Made by a program: the position numbers and the translations under genes
Origin: Fibrobacter sp.
GTDB lineage: Bacteria > Fibrobacterota > Fibrobacteria > Fibrobacterales > Fibrobacteraceae
Direction of reading: 5' to 3'
DNA length: 5,652 bases
Assembly: GCA_017550445.1 (NCBI GenBank)
Contig: JAFZOV010000168.1
Coordinates: forward strand, 1 to 5,652
Shown here: positions 1 through 5,101 of the stretch, one piece after another
Layout of the letters: the number at the start of each line of letters is the position of its first letter
Numbering within the stretch: the first letter of the stretch is position 1
Notes under the pieces: generated by a model
What the model was told of the DNA's origin: nothing
What the model saw: only the letters and a program-made list of their open reading frames with translations
Database searches by the model: none

Positions 1-1035
1 CATGCCGGTGAACACCATGGCCACGCCAAGCTTGTCGCAAGCTTCGATGGAGAGGTTGTCCTTCTTGGAACCACCCGGCTGCACGATGTACTGGACGCCA
101 GCCTTGGCAGCGGCTTCCACATTGTCCGGGAACGGGAAGAAAGCGTCGGAGCCCATAACGACTTCGCTGAACACCTTCTTTTCCAGAGCCTTGAGACCGG
201 CCTTGTCGATGCACTTGCCCTTTTCGTTGAAGAACTTCTGGGCAGCCTTCATGCGGGCAACGTTGTCGCGAACGCGGGGCTGGCAGAGGCGGAGGTTAGA
301 GTCGATACGGTTGGGCTGGCCGGGGCCGAGACCCAGAACCTGGAAATAACCGCGGGCGTATTCGTAACCCATGACGATGGCGTTACTCTTGGTGTGCTTG
401 GTGACGATCCAGGTAAAGCGGGCGAGGGCTTCCTTGTTCTTTGCAAATTTCTTCTTGGTGACGCATTCGAACTTTTCGTAAACGTCAACATCGCGGTCCT
501 GAACCAGCATGCCGCCGATTACGTGCTTGTAGACCTTCATCTTGGTGGCCTTCTTGATTTTGCCAACTTCAAGGAGGCGAATGTCCTTGGACTTGTTCTT
601 CAAAAATTCCAGAGCGTCTTTGTCAAATGCCGGAGCGAGAAGGATTTCTACGAACTTGCCCTTCAAAAATTCGGCAGTCTTCAGGTCGACCGTCTTGGTA
701 ACGGCGATCACGGAACCGAAAGCGGACACCGGGTCACCCGCCCAGGCGGCTACCATGGCGTTGCGGAGAGTCTTGCCGGTAGCGAGTCCGCAAGGGTTCA
801 TATGCTTCACGATTACGACCGCATTGTCGTCGCTGAATTCGCGGGCCATTTCGAGGGCGGCGTCAGCGTCTACGATGTTGTTGTAAGAAAGTTCCTTACC
901 CCAGAGCTGCTTGGCGGTAGCGAGGCTTGCTTCGGTGCAAGTCGGGTCGCGGTAGAATACAGCGGACTGGTGGGAATTTTCACCGTAGCGCATCGGCTTC
1001 GGGTCAACGAATTTCAAAACGAGTTCTTCGGACAT
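1..1035 (-). CDS. purH: AICAR transformylase, stand-alone PurH C-terminal domain (3' end cut by window edge)
   Basis: It transfers a formyl group from 10-formyl-tetrahydrofolate to AICAR, giving FAICAR, the penultimate step of de novo IMP synthesis; it is cytosolic. The 345 visible residues carry the family motifs in order: RYGENSHQ (16-23), YNNIVDADAA (51-60), the catalytic Lys-His in VKHMNPCG (77-78), DPVSAFG (101-107), TKSNAIV (215-221), GPGQPNRIDS (237-246), SDAFFPFPD (296-304) and QPGGS (319-323). The last visible residues, AMVFTGM, match the usual end of PurH, so only about five codons should be missing. Ordinary PurH is about 510-530 residues with an IMP cyclohydrolase domain first; here RYGEN lies at residue 16. 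The start is secure: AAGGA sits 7 nt upstream and an in-frame stop lies at 1078-1080 with no alternative start between. About 49 residues separate GPGQPNRIDS from SDAFFPF, roughly 20 more than I recall for E. coli PurH. Identity is very confident; how the cyclohydrolase step is done is unknown. Confidence 0.95.
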   Translation of the reverse strand, partial: MSEELVLKFVDPKPMRYGENSHQSAVFYRDPTCTEASLATAKQLWGKELSYNNIVDADAALEMAREFSDDNAVVIVKHMNPCGLATGKTLRNAMVAAWAGDPVSAFGSVIAVTKTVDLKTAEFLKGKFVEILLAPAFDKDALEFLKNKSKDIRLLEVGKIKKATKMKVYKHVIGGMLVQDRDVDVYEKFECVTKKKFAKNKEALARFTWIVTKHTKSNAIVMGYEYARGYFQVLGLGPGQPNRIDSNLRLCQPRVRDNVARMKAAQKFFNEKGKCIDKAGLKALEKKVFSEVVMGSDAFFPFPDNVEAAAKAGVQYIVQPGGSKKDNLSIEACDKLGVAMVFTGM

Positions 1036-1041
1036 AGGGAG

Positions 1042-1066
1042 TTCCTTTAGTGATTTACTTATTATA
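1042..1066 (-). promoter_or_regulatory. Ribosome binding site and possible -10 box of purH
   Basis: Reading the minus strand, a perfect TATAAT (1061-1066) is followed by AAAGGAA (1042-1048), with the AGGA core 7 nt before the ATG. If TATAAT is a -10 box, transcription would start near 1054 and leave a leader of about 19 nt. I see no good -35 box at the right spacing (the sequence there is CCCCAC), so the ribosome binding site is convincing but the promoter is tentative. A promoter here would let purH be transcribed independently of the NifU-like gene 150 bp upstream. Confidence 0.4.
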
Positions 1067-1119
1067 ATATAAAAACTTTATCGGTGGGGTTTGGGACCAT
1101 TTGGTAGAGACTAGGAACA

Positions 1120-1185
1120 ATGTGTAGTGTGAAATGTGTAATGAATAATTTCACATTCCACATCACACATCTCACATTCCACATC
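1120..1185. repeat. Intergenic direct and inverted repeat cluster (TCACATTCCACATC units)
   Basis: Two perfect 14-bp copies of TCACATTCCACATC lie at 1151-1164 and 1172-1185, with a 21-bp period. The second copy ends one base before the stop codon of the NifU-like gene. The left half is partly complementary: TGTGAAAT (1128-1135) pairs with ATTTCACA (1148-1155), and ATGTGT (1120-1125) pairs with ACACAT (1165-1170), so the RNA could fold into an interrupted hairpin just downstream of that gene. The sequence is almost entirely built of CACAT/ATGTG words. It has no T-run after the stem on the minus strand, so it is not a standard intrinsic terminator. It could be a copy of a dispersed intergenic repeat or an mRNA 3'-end structure; its function is unknown. 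Confidence 0.6.
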
Positions 1186-2025
1186 TTAGAATAGGCTCGG
1201 GGGAGGATTGTTGTCATCCAACCCAGCCAAATTGCGGTCGGCATCGGACATTTCGTTTTGCGGAAGGTTGTCGAGCGGGTCTTCAGGTTCCACAATCAGG
1301 TTGTAATAAACGTTATTCTTGAGCTCGTCTTCGATGTAGAAGAGCGTTCCGCCCATGGCAGAACCGCAACCGGCACACGCACCCTGGTAACGAATCTTAA
1401 GACGGTTGTCGTCGGTCAAGTCCAGAATTTCGAGGTCGCCACCGTCACCCTGCAAAGTCCCGCGTACGGTCTGGTGCAACCAGGCTTCCACCTTCTCGAT
1501 TTTCTGAACCTTGGTAAGTGCATTCCATTCGGCATCAGCCTCGGCACGGCCTTCGGCGGTCTGGGTGCGGTACTTGATTCGCTCCATCTTTTCACGCACC
1601 AGGATTGCCGTTCCCTTCTTTTCGGGGTAGGTTTCGAGAATGCGCTTGATCAGCGTGTTCATCTGCTTGATTTCGGGGGCGTTTTCGGCAATGGCTGGCG
1701 CATCTGGTGTATCGCGGAGCTCCAGCTCTAGGCTTTCGGCGGTAATGGCGCAAGCTTCATCCACCGTTACCATCTGGATCTTTTTGCAGAACGTATCTGC
1801 AAGGGCCGTAAATACGGGGCCGCCGTAGGTAAAGAATCTCGTTTCCAGAATTTTGTCGCAATCCGGATCTATCATCAAGTAGACTTTCAGGCTTGCTTCT
1901 TTAACATCTACGAGGGCAAGTCCCTTTTCGTCCGCTTCAATTTGGAATATGGCTCCACGGTATTTGGGGGCTTTAGCTAACTCTTGTAATTTTTTCGATA
2001 AATTTGCGCACAGTTCTTCGCTCAT
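1186..2025 (-). CDS. NifU-like protein: degenerate IscU-like domain fused to an intact Nfu domain
   Basis: This 279-residue protein resembles NifU-type Fe-S cluster scaffold or carrier proteins. The C-terminal Nfu domain (about 174-248) is well preserved, with DGGDLE (194-199) and the cluster-binding pair C217/C220 in GACAGCGSAMGGTL; paired subunits of this family hold a 4Fe-4S cluster for delivery to target enzymes. Residues about 25-130 align by eye with IscU: KILETRFFTYGG (58-69) matches the IscU strand ending in TYGC, and VDEACAI (88-94) matches its DEAQAI. The three IscU ligand cysteines appear replaced (about K42, G69 and Q121), as is the conserved Asp (A44). The central CxxC ferredoxin-like domain of NifU is absent. 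The middle (about 130-175) is charged and probably helical. The tail after 248 is acidic and ends in PPPSLF. The ATG is the first in frame, but no good Shine-Dalgarno sequence precedes it (TTTGGGCAT), so the start is less certain. Likely an Fe-S carrier; partners are unknown. Confidence 0.85.
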   Translation of the reverse strand: MSEELCANLSKKLQELAKAPKYRGAIFQIEADEKGLALVDVKEASLKVYLMIDPDCDKILETRFFTYGGPVFTALADTFCKKIQMVTVDEACAITAESLELELRDTPDAPAIAENAPEIKQMNTLIKRILETYPEKKGTAILVREKMERIKYRTQTAEGRAEADAEWNALTKVQKIEKVEAWLHQTVRGTLQGDGGDLEILDLTDDNRLKIRYQGACAGCGSAMGGTLFYIEDELKNNVYYNLIVEPEDPLDNLPQNEMSDADRNLAGLDDNNPPPSLF

Positions 2026-2064
2026 ATGCCCAAATTTAGAAAATTTAGGCTGTTTTGTGGCTTT

Positions 2065-2093
2065 TTGTATGATGATGTTGGTGAAACATACAA
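2065..2093. promoter_or_regulatory. Inverted repeat between the NifU-like gene and the first lipoprotein gene
   Basis: TTGTATG (2065-2071) and CATACAA (2087-2093) are perfect 7-bp inverted arms 15 nt apart, in the 146-bp divergent region. On the minus strand the arms roughly coincide with a weak promoter-like pair, TTGTAT then TACAAA at 18 nt spacing, that would serve the NifU-like gene. It could be an operator or a chance hairpin in AT-rich DNA. A tandem 9-bp near-repeat (AAATTTAGA, AAATTTAGG; 2032-2049) lies closer to that gene's start. Confidence 0.3.
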
Positions 2094-2145
2094 CAGTTTT
2101 TGCCGTGAAAAATCGCCTTTTTTCTTACGAAAAAATAATTTTCTG

Positions 2146-2164
2146 TTAGAATTCCAAAAAGGAG
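2146..2164 (+). promoter_or_regulatory. Leader element and ribosome binding site of the first lipoprotein gene
   Basis: TTAGAATT, three bases, then AAAAGGAG. The GGAG core (2161-2164) lies 7 nt before the ATG at 2172 and fixes the start. The same 19-bp layout, with 16 identical positions, precedes the second lipoprotein gene (3060-3078). TAGAAT within it resembles a -10 box, but that would leave a leader of only about 13 nt with the ribosome site almost at its 5' end. It may therefore be an early-transcribed or translation-enhancing element instead. Confidence 0.5.
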
Positions 2165-2171
2165 TGTTATT

Positions 2172-2936
2172 ATGGACTTCAAAAAAATGGGCCTTGCGGT
2201 GATTGCCGCTTCCATGTTTACCTTCATAGCCTGTGATGATTCTGCATCGGCTAGCGATGACACCAAGGGCAATGAAACTCAGCAGACTGTTTCTAGCGAT
2301 TCGAATGGTGGCGATGGAGCTGCTCTCAGCTCTTCTAGCGAAGAAGGAGCAACGACTCAGGAAACTCAGAATGCCGGTGGCAATGAGGAGGCCAATTCTG
2401 GAACAGAAACGAATTCTGGAACGGAAACGAATTCGGGGACGGATACTCCCGATTCTCCTGAAACTACTACTACGGGAGAAGGCGAAGCCGCATCATCTTC
2501 TTCTGAGGAACCTTTCAATTTCGATACAACTGGCTTTACTTTCGATACAACCGCCTTCGCTGACATGATAAAATGCAACGAAGAAGGCTCAACTCGAAAT
2601 ATGGCGACTGTTGTCATGGTCTGCAAGGACGGTCAATGGGCTGTGGATTCTGCAGCAACGAAAGCCGCTACCGAGTGCACCGAAGAAGGTGCTACCAAGA
2701 CAGAAACCATGTCGATGGGAGCCTATGAAATGGAAATGAAGTACATCTGCAAGGATGGCGAATGGACCATGGACATGTCTGGCTTTGCCAATATGTTCGG
2801 TGGCGATAGCACCGGTACTGGCATGAATTTCGGTGATTTCGGCGGAGGTAATTTCGGCGATACCAGCTTCACAATGCTTGGTAACATGGGTGATATTGAC
2901 TGGAGCGACTTCGGTGGCGGAGCCAAGCTCGATTAA
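2172..2936 (+). CDS. Lipoprotein with Ser/Thr/Glu-rich linker and duplicated cysteine module
   Basis: A 254-residue secreted lipoprotein of unknown function. Residues 1-20 form a type II signal peptide: basic D-F-K-K start, hydrophobic core, and lipobox FIAC with the lipidated cysteine at C21. Asp follows at +2; in E. coli this would favour the inner membrane, but that rule may not hold here. Residues 22-114 are a low-complexity linker with poly-Ser runs and three NSGTET-like hexapeptides (75-92). A short FNFDTTGFTFDTTAF near-duplication follows (115-129). Two related modules come next: C135-NEEGST, C151-KDGQW156, and C169-TEEGAT, C193-KDGEW198, each with a Cys pair that could form a disulfide. 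The tail (202-254) is rich in Gly, Phe, Asp and Met, with NFGDFGGGNFGD. It is flanked by its own ribosome site and terminator, so it is probably monocistronic. A cell-surface role is inferred from architecture only; it carries no catalytic motif I recognise. Confidence 0.9.
   Translation: MDFKKMGLAVIAASMFTFIACDDSASASDDTKGNETQQTVSSDSNGGDGAALSSSSEEGATTQETQNAGGNEEANSGTETNSGTETNSGTDTPDSPETTTTGEGEAASSSSEEPFNFDTTGFTFDTTAFADMIKCNEEGSTRNMATVVMVCKDGQWAVDSAATKAATECTEEGATKTETMSMGAYEMEMKYICKDGEWTMDMSGFANMFGGDSTGTGMNFGDFGGGNFGDTSFTMLGNMGDIDWSDFGGGAKLD
2394..2447 (+). repeat. In-frame tandem 18-bp repeat, three units
   Basis: Three consecutive 18-bp units (2394-2411, 2412-2429, 2430-2447) begin AATTC and encode NSGTET, NSGTET and NSGTDT. 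The first two differ at a single third-codon base (ACA/ACG); the third has diverged further (TCG GGG ACG GAT ACT). Because 18 is a multiple of three, gain or loss of a unit by slippage would change linker length without breaking the frame. Confidence 0.85.
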
Positions 2937-2951
2937 ACCATAAATTTACAA

Positions 2952-2997
2952 AACAGCTTAAAAAGTCTCCCATTGGGGGACTTTTGCTGTTATTTTG
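2952..2997 (+). terminator. Intrinsic terminator of the first lipoprotein gene
   Basis: The stem AAAAGTCTCCC (2961-2971) pairs with GGGGACTTTT (2975-2985, one G-T wobble) around a 3-nt ATT loop. An outer stem AACAGC (2952-2957) pairs with GCTGTT (2986-2991) across a 3-nt bulge. A T-rich tail (TATTTTG) follows. It lies 15 bp after the stop codon, so transcription probably ends before the second lipoprotein gene. Confidence 0.85.
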
Positions 2998-3027
2998 TTA
3001 TTACAGACAACATTTTTATAAAAGGTG

Positions 3028-3055
3028 TTGATTTCTGAATAAAAAAAGATATATT
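3028..3055 (+). promoter_or_regulatory. Possible sigma-70-type promoter of the second lipoprotein gene
   Basis: TTGATT (3028-3033) and TATATT (3050-3055) are 16 nt apart, matching the -35 and -10 consensus at 4/6 and 5/6. Transcription would start near 3062, giving a leader of about 23 nt that begins in the TTAGAATT element. Because a terminator lies just upstream (2952-2997), this gene needs its own promoter. The region is very AT-rich, so chance matches are likely. Confidence 0.4.
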
Positions 3056-3059
3056 TCAA

Positions 3060-3078
3060 TTAGAATTTTTAAAAGGAG
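3060..3078 (+). promoter_or_regulatory. Leader element and ribosome binding site of the second lipoprotein gene
   Basis: TTAGAATT, TTT, AAAAGGAG. The GGAG core (3075-3078) is 6 nt before the ATG at 3085, which supports that start. It matches the element before the first lipoprotein gene (2146-2164) at 16 of 19 positions, differing only in the three central bases. Confidence 0.55.
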
Positions 3079-3084
3079 ATTAAG

Positions 3085-3486
3085 ATGAAAATGAGAATTC
3101 TGGGCCTCGCCCTTTCCCTTTCTGCCGCTTTTGGCCTTATGGCTTGTGGTGATTCGAGCAGCTCTGATGATTTTTCTTGTAGAGTTACGTCCGACGCAAA
3201 TTCCGTGACGATGGTCATGAGCAATATGGGTCAATCTATGTCGACTGAAGCTACTCTCCAGGGCGATAAGCTTGTGGTCTCTACAACTTTAAAAGGCTTC
3301 ACATCGTCAGAAGTAGATGAAACTTGTGAGTACTTGAAACGTCAATTCGGTGGCGGCACATGCGATGGCAATACACATACTTATACGACGGATGCAGAAG
3401 ATGCAACTATCGAAGAGATGAGGGTTGATGCTGAAGAGTCCTGTAAGGAAATGGAAGCTGAATTTGAAGAGTATGGTGATTATTAA
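3085..3486 (+). CDS. Small lipoprotein of unknown function, four cysteines after the lipid anchor
   Basis: A 133-residue protein. Residues 1-20 are a type II signal peptide (MKMRILGLALSLSAAFGLMA) with a textbook lipobox LMAC and lipidated C21. Gly at +2 carries no inner-membrane retention signal by the E. coli rule. A short Ser/Asp spacer (GDSSSSDD) leads to a compact domain from about residue 31. Its cysteines C32, C81, C93 and C120 could form two disulfides in the periplasm or at the surface. The centre (about 40-70) alternates polar and hydrophobic residues, as in beta strands (SVTMVMS, DKLVVSTTL). The end (105-133) is strongly acidic and probably helical (EEMRVDAEESCKEMEAEFEE). It has its own ribosome site and terminator. 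It resembles the first lipoprotein only in its signal peptide, Ser-rich spacer and 5' leader. I do not recognise the domain. Confidence 0.88.
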   Translation: MKMRILGLALSLSAAFGLMACGDSSSSDDFSCRVTSDANSVTMVMSNMGQSMSTEATLQGDKLVVSTTLKGFTSSEVDETCEYLKRQFGGGTCDGNTHTYTTDAEDATIEEMRVDAEESCKEMEAEFEEYGDY

Positions 3487-3518
3487 GTCTTTTAATTGGA
3501 ATTAAATAGTGAATCATC

Positions 3519-3547
3519 AAAAAGGCCTCCCGTTCGGGAGGCTTTTT
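3519..3547. terminator. Bidirectional intrinsic terminator between convergent genes
   Basis: The stem GCCTCCC (3525-3531) pairs with GGGAGGC (3536-3542) around a GTTC loop. It is flanked by AAAAAG on the left and TTTTT on the right, so a T-run follows the hairpin on both strands. It lies 32 bp after the second lipoprotein gene (plus strand) and 34 bp after the end of glgC (minus strand), so one structure can terminate both. Confidence 0.9.
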
Positions 3548-3581
3548 AAGACTGCTCGGCTTTATTGCGTTTAGTGTTGCG

Positions 3582-4832
3582 CTAGGCTTTGATAATCGTA
3601 TCCTTCGCGAGGACAACGATGCCGGATTCGGTCACGTGGAAGAGCTTCTTGTCGCGTTCCAAGTCGTAACCAATCTGGAAGCCTGCCGGAATATGCAGGC
3701 CCTTTTCGATGATGGCGCGGCGCACCTTGGCACCCGGGCCAATTGTCACGTTCGGGAAGAGGATAGATTCTTCGACCAGGGCGTCTTTCTGAATCGAAAC
3801 GCCGGGGGAGAGAATGCTCTTGACAACGGTACCGCCGCCAATGATACAGCCCGAAGACACGATGGAATCGATGGCTGCACCCTGATGGGCATTGCCGTCG
3901 CCGGCAAAGAACCTTGCAGGAGGCTGGTTCCAGTTGAAGGTACGGATGGGCCAGTAGTTGTTGTAAAGGTCGAACGGCGGGTTTTCGGAGCAAAGGTCCA
4001 TGTTCGCTTCGAAGAAGGCGTCAAGCGTTCCCACGTCGCGCCAGTAACCCTTAGTAGATGCTTGTTCGCCGCGCACGATGTTTGTATTGAAGTCGTACAC
4101 GTAAACGGGGTAGTCCTTGTACAGGCTCGGGATAATGTGCTTGCCGAAGTCGGTAGCGCCGTTTTCGGCTCCCTTCAAAAGTTCGCGCACCAGGAACTTG
4201 CTCGTAAAGATGTAGTTGCCCATGCTGGCGAGGCAGTAACCGGGGTTGCCGGGCATTTCTTTGGGGTTCTTGGGCTTTTCTTCGAAACCGATCATCCGGT
4301 TGTCGGCGTCCACTTCGATAATGCCGAATTCGCGGGCCTCAGAAACCGGCACCGGGATAGCGGCAATGGTGAGGAGGGCGGCACGGCTCAGGTGGAAATC
4401 AATCATCTGGTTGATATCCATCTTGTAAATGTGGTCGCCACCGAAAATGGCCACCAAGTCCGGGCGTTCGTCGGTAATCAGGTTGATATTCTGGAAAATG
4501 GCGTCGGCGGTACCCTTGTACCAGTCGTCGCCGGTGCGCATCTGTGCAGGAACCAGGTCCACATATTGGTCAAGACTTGCGTTCAGGTTCCAGGCGGCAG
4601 AAATGTGCTTGTTCAAGGAATCGCTCTTGAACTGGGTCAAAACCTTGATTTTGAAGATGCCGGAGTTGATAAAGTTGTTCAGCACGAAGTCGATAATGCG
4701 GTAGGTTCCGCCAAAATGGACTGCCGGTTTTGCGCGGTCGCGAGTGAGGGGCTGCAAACGGCTGCCTTGGCCGCCGGCCATGATCATGCAAAGGATGTTT
4801 TTCTGGTGTTCTCTAGAATAAGACCAACTCAT
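3582..4832 (-). CDS. glgC: ADP-glucose pyrophosphorylase (glucose-1-phosphate adenylyltransferase)
   Basis: It makes ADP-glucose and pyrophosphate from ATP and glucose-1-phosphate, the committed step of bacterial glycogen synthesis in the cytosol. At 416 residues it has the usual length. The nucleotidyltransferase domain (about 12-285) carries AGGQGSRLQPLT (19-30), RAKPAVHFGG (33-42), DDWYKGTADA (102-111), GGDHIYKMD (131-139) with catalytic D133, FEEKP (183-187) with K186 matching the glucose-1-phosphate-binding Lys195 of E. coli, and YWRDVGTLDAF (263-273). The left-handed beta-helix regulatory domain follows (about 310-400, e.g. IGGGTVVKSILSPGV). Several residues that bind the activator fructose-1,6-bisphosphate in E. 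coli differ: R29 is Q22, K39 is D32, and R386 and R419 are apparently Lys; H46 and R52 are kept (H39, R45). The start is the first in-frame ATG, with a weak AAGG 10 nt upstream. No other glg gene is visible; it diverges from pckG and ends at a shared terminator. Confidence 0.97.
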   Translation of the reverse strand: MSWSYSREHQKNILCMIMAGGQGSRLQPLTRDRAKPAVHFGGTYRIIDFVLNNFINSGIFKIKVLTQFKSDSLNKHISAAWNLNASLDQYVDLVPAQMRTGDDWYKGTADAIFQNINLITDERPDLVAIFGGDHIYKMDINQMIDFHLSRAALLTIAAIPVPVSEAREFGIIEVDADNRMIGFEEKPKNPKEMPGNPGYCLASMGNYIFTSKFLVRELLKGAENGATDFGKHIIPSLYKDYPVYVYDFNTNIVRGEQASTKGYWRDVGTLDAFFEANMDLCSENPPFDLYNNYWPIRTFNWNQPPARFFAGDGNAHQGAAIDSIVSSGCIIGGGTVVKSILSPGVSIQKDALVEESILFPNVTIGPGAKVRRAIIEKGLHIPAGFQIGYDLERDKKLFHVTESGIVVLAKDTIIKA

Positions 4833-5101
4833 ATAGCAATAACCTTATAATGGGGCTATAACGCCCTTTTCGTGTATACAAGCCTAATTTATGTAATTTT
4901 CGGCTAAATGAAAAGATTTTTACAAAAAAAATCGAAATTTTTTTGCTTTTGTCTGTACAGGGTGGACTGCGTGTGGCGGATGGACGGGGTGATTTAGCTC
5001 AAAAAAATGCCAAAGCCCCTGCAATTTGAACGCTATTTTTTGTAAATTTAACCGCGTTCGAAATTATCGAAACTTAACGTTAAACCAAACAGGAGCTCAT
5101 A
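4833..5101. promoter_or_regulatory. Divergent glgC-pckG regulatory region
   Basis: This 269-bp AT-rich region must hold the promoters of both genes. Perfect short palindromes are TGTATACA (4873-4880), CTGTACAG (4953-4960) and TTAACGTTAA (5074-5083). TTCGA and TCGAA (5057-5061, 5067-5071) form inverted arms 5 nt apart. An A8/T7 pair (4924-4931, 4938-4944) brackets TCGAAA. I see no convincing -35/-10 pair for either gene. Nothing in it reads as a gene, tRNA or known riboswitch. Confidence 0.45.
5091..5095 (+). promoter_or_regulatory. Ribosome binding site of pckG
   Basis: AGGAG lies 6 nt before the ATG at 5102 and fixes the pckG start. The 10-bp palindrome TTAACGTTAA ends 7 nt upstream of it, close enough for a bound protein or RNA structure to affect initiation. 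Confidence 0.85.

Noticed and set aside
394..1050. Long open frame on the plus strand opposite purH
   Set aside because: It is antisense to a gene with strong family motifs, has no ribosome site and no recognisable domain; GC-rich third positions in purH keep the opposite frame open.
1151..1185. Possible CRISPR array or satellite
   Set aside because: Only two 14-bp copies with a 7-bp spacer are present; this is too few and too short for CRISPR, and no cas gene is nearby.
2937..3084. Possibility that the two lipoprotein genes form an operon
   Set aside because: They point the same way, but a strong terminator at 2952-2997 and a separate promoter-like sequence lie between them.
3636..4850. 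404-residue open frame on the plus strand opposite glgC
   Set aside because: It mirrors the whole of glgC in a codon-complementary frame and has no protein motif; it is a shadow produced by codon bias.
4924..4944. A8/T7 hairpin as a terminator
   Set aside because: The stem is pure A-T with no GC core and lies upstream of both divergent genes, so no transcript is expected to end there.
5026..5048. pckG promoter TTGAAC / TAAATT
   Set aside because: The hexamers are only 11 nt apart, too close for a sigma-70-type promoter, and no better pair was found.
4986..5065. tRNA-like fragments: GGGGTGATTTAGCTC followed by GTTCGAAAT
   Set aside because: They resemble a tRNA 5' end with D-arm and a T-loop, but they are about 70 nt apart, no matching acceptor strand or anticodon arm is present, and the order of elements does not fit a cloverleaf.
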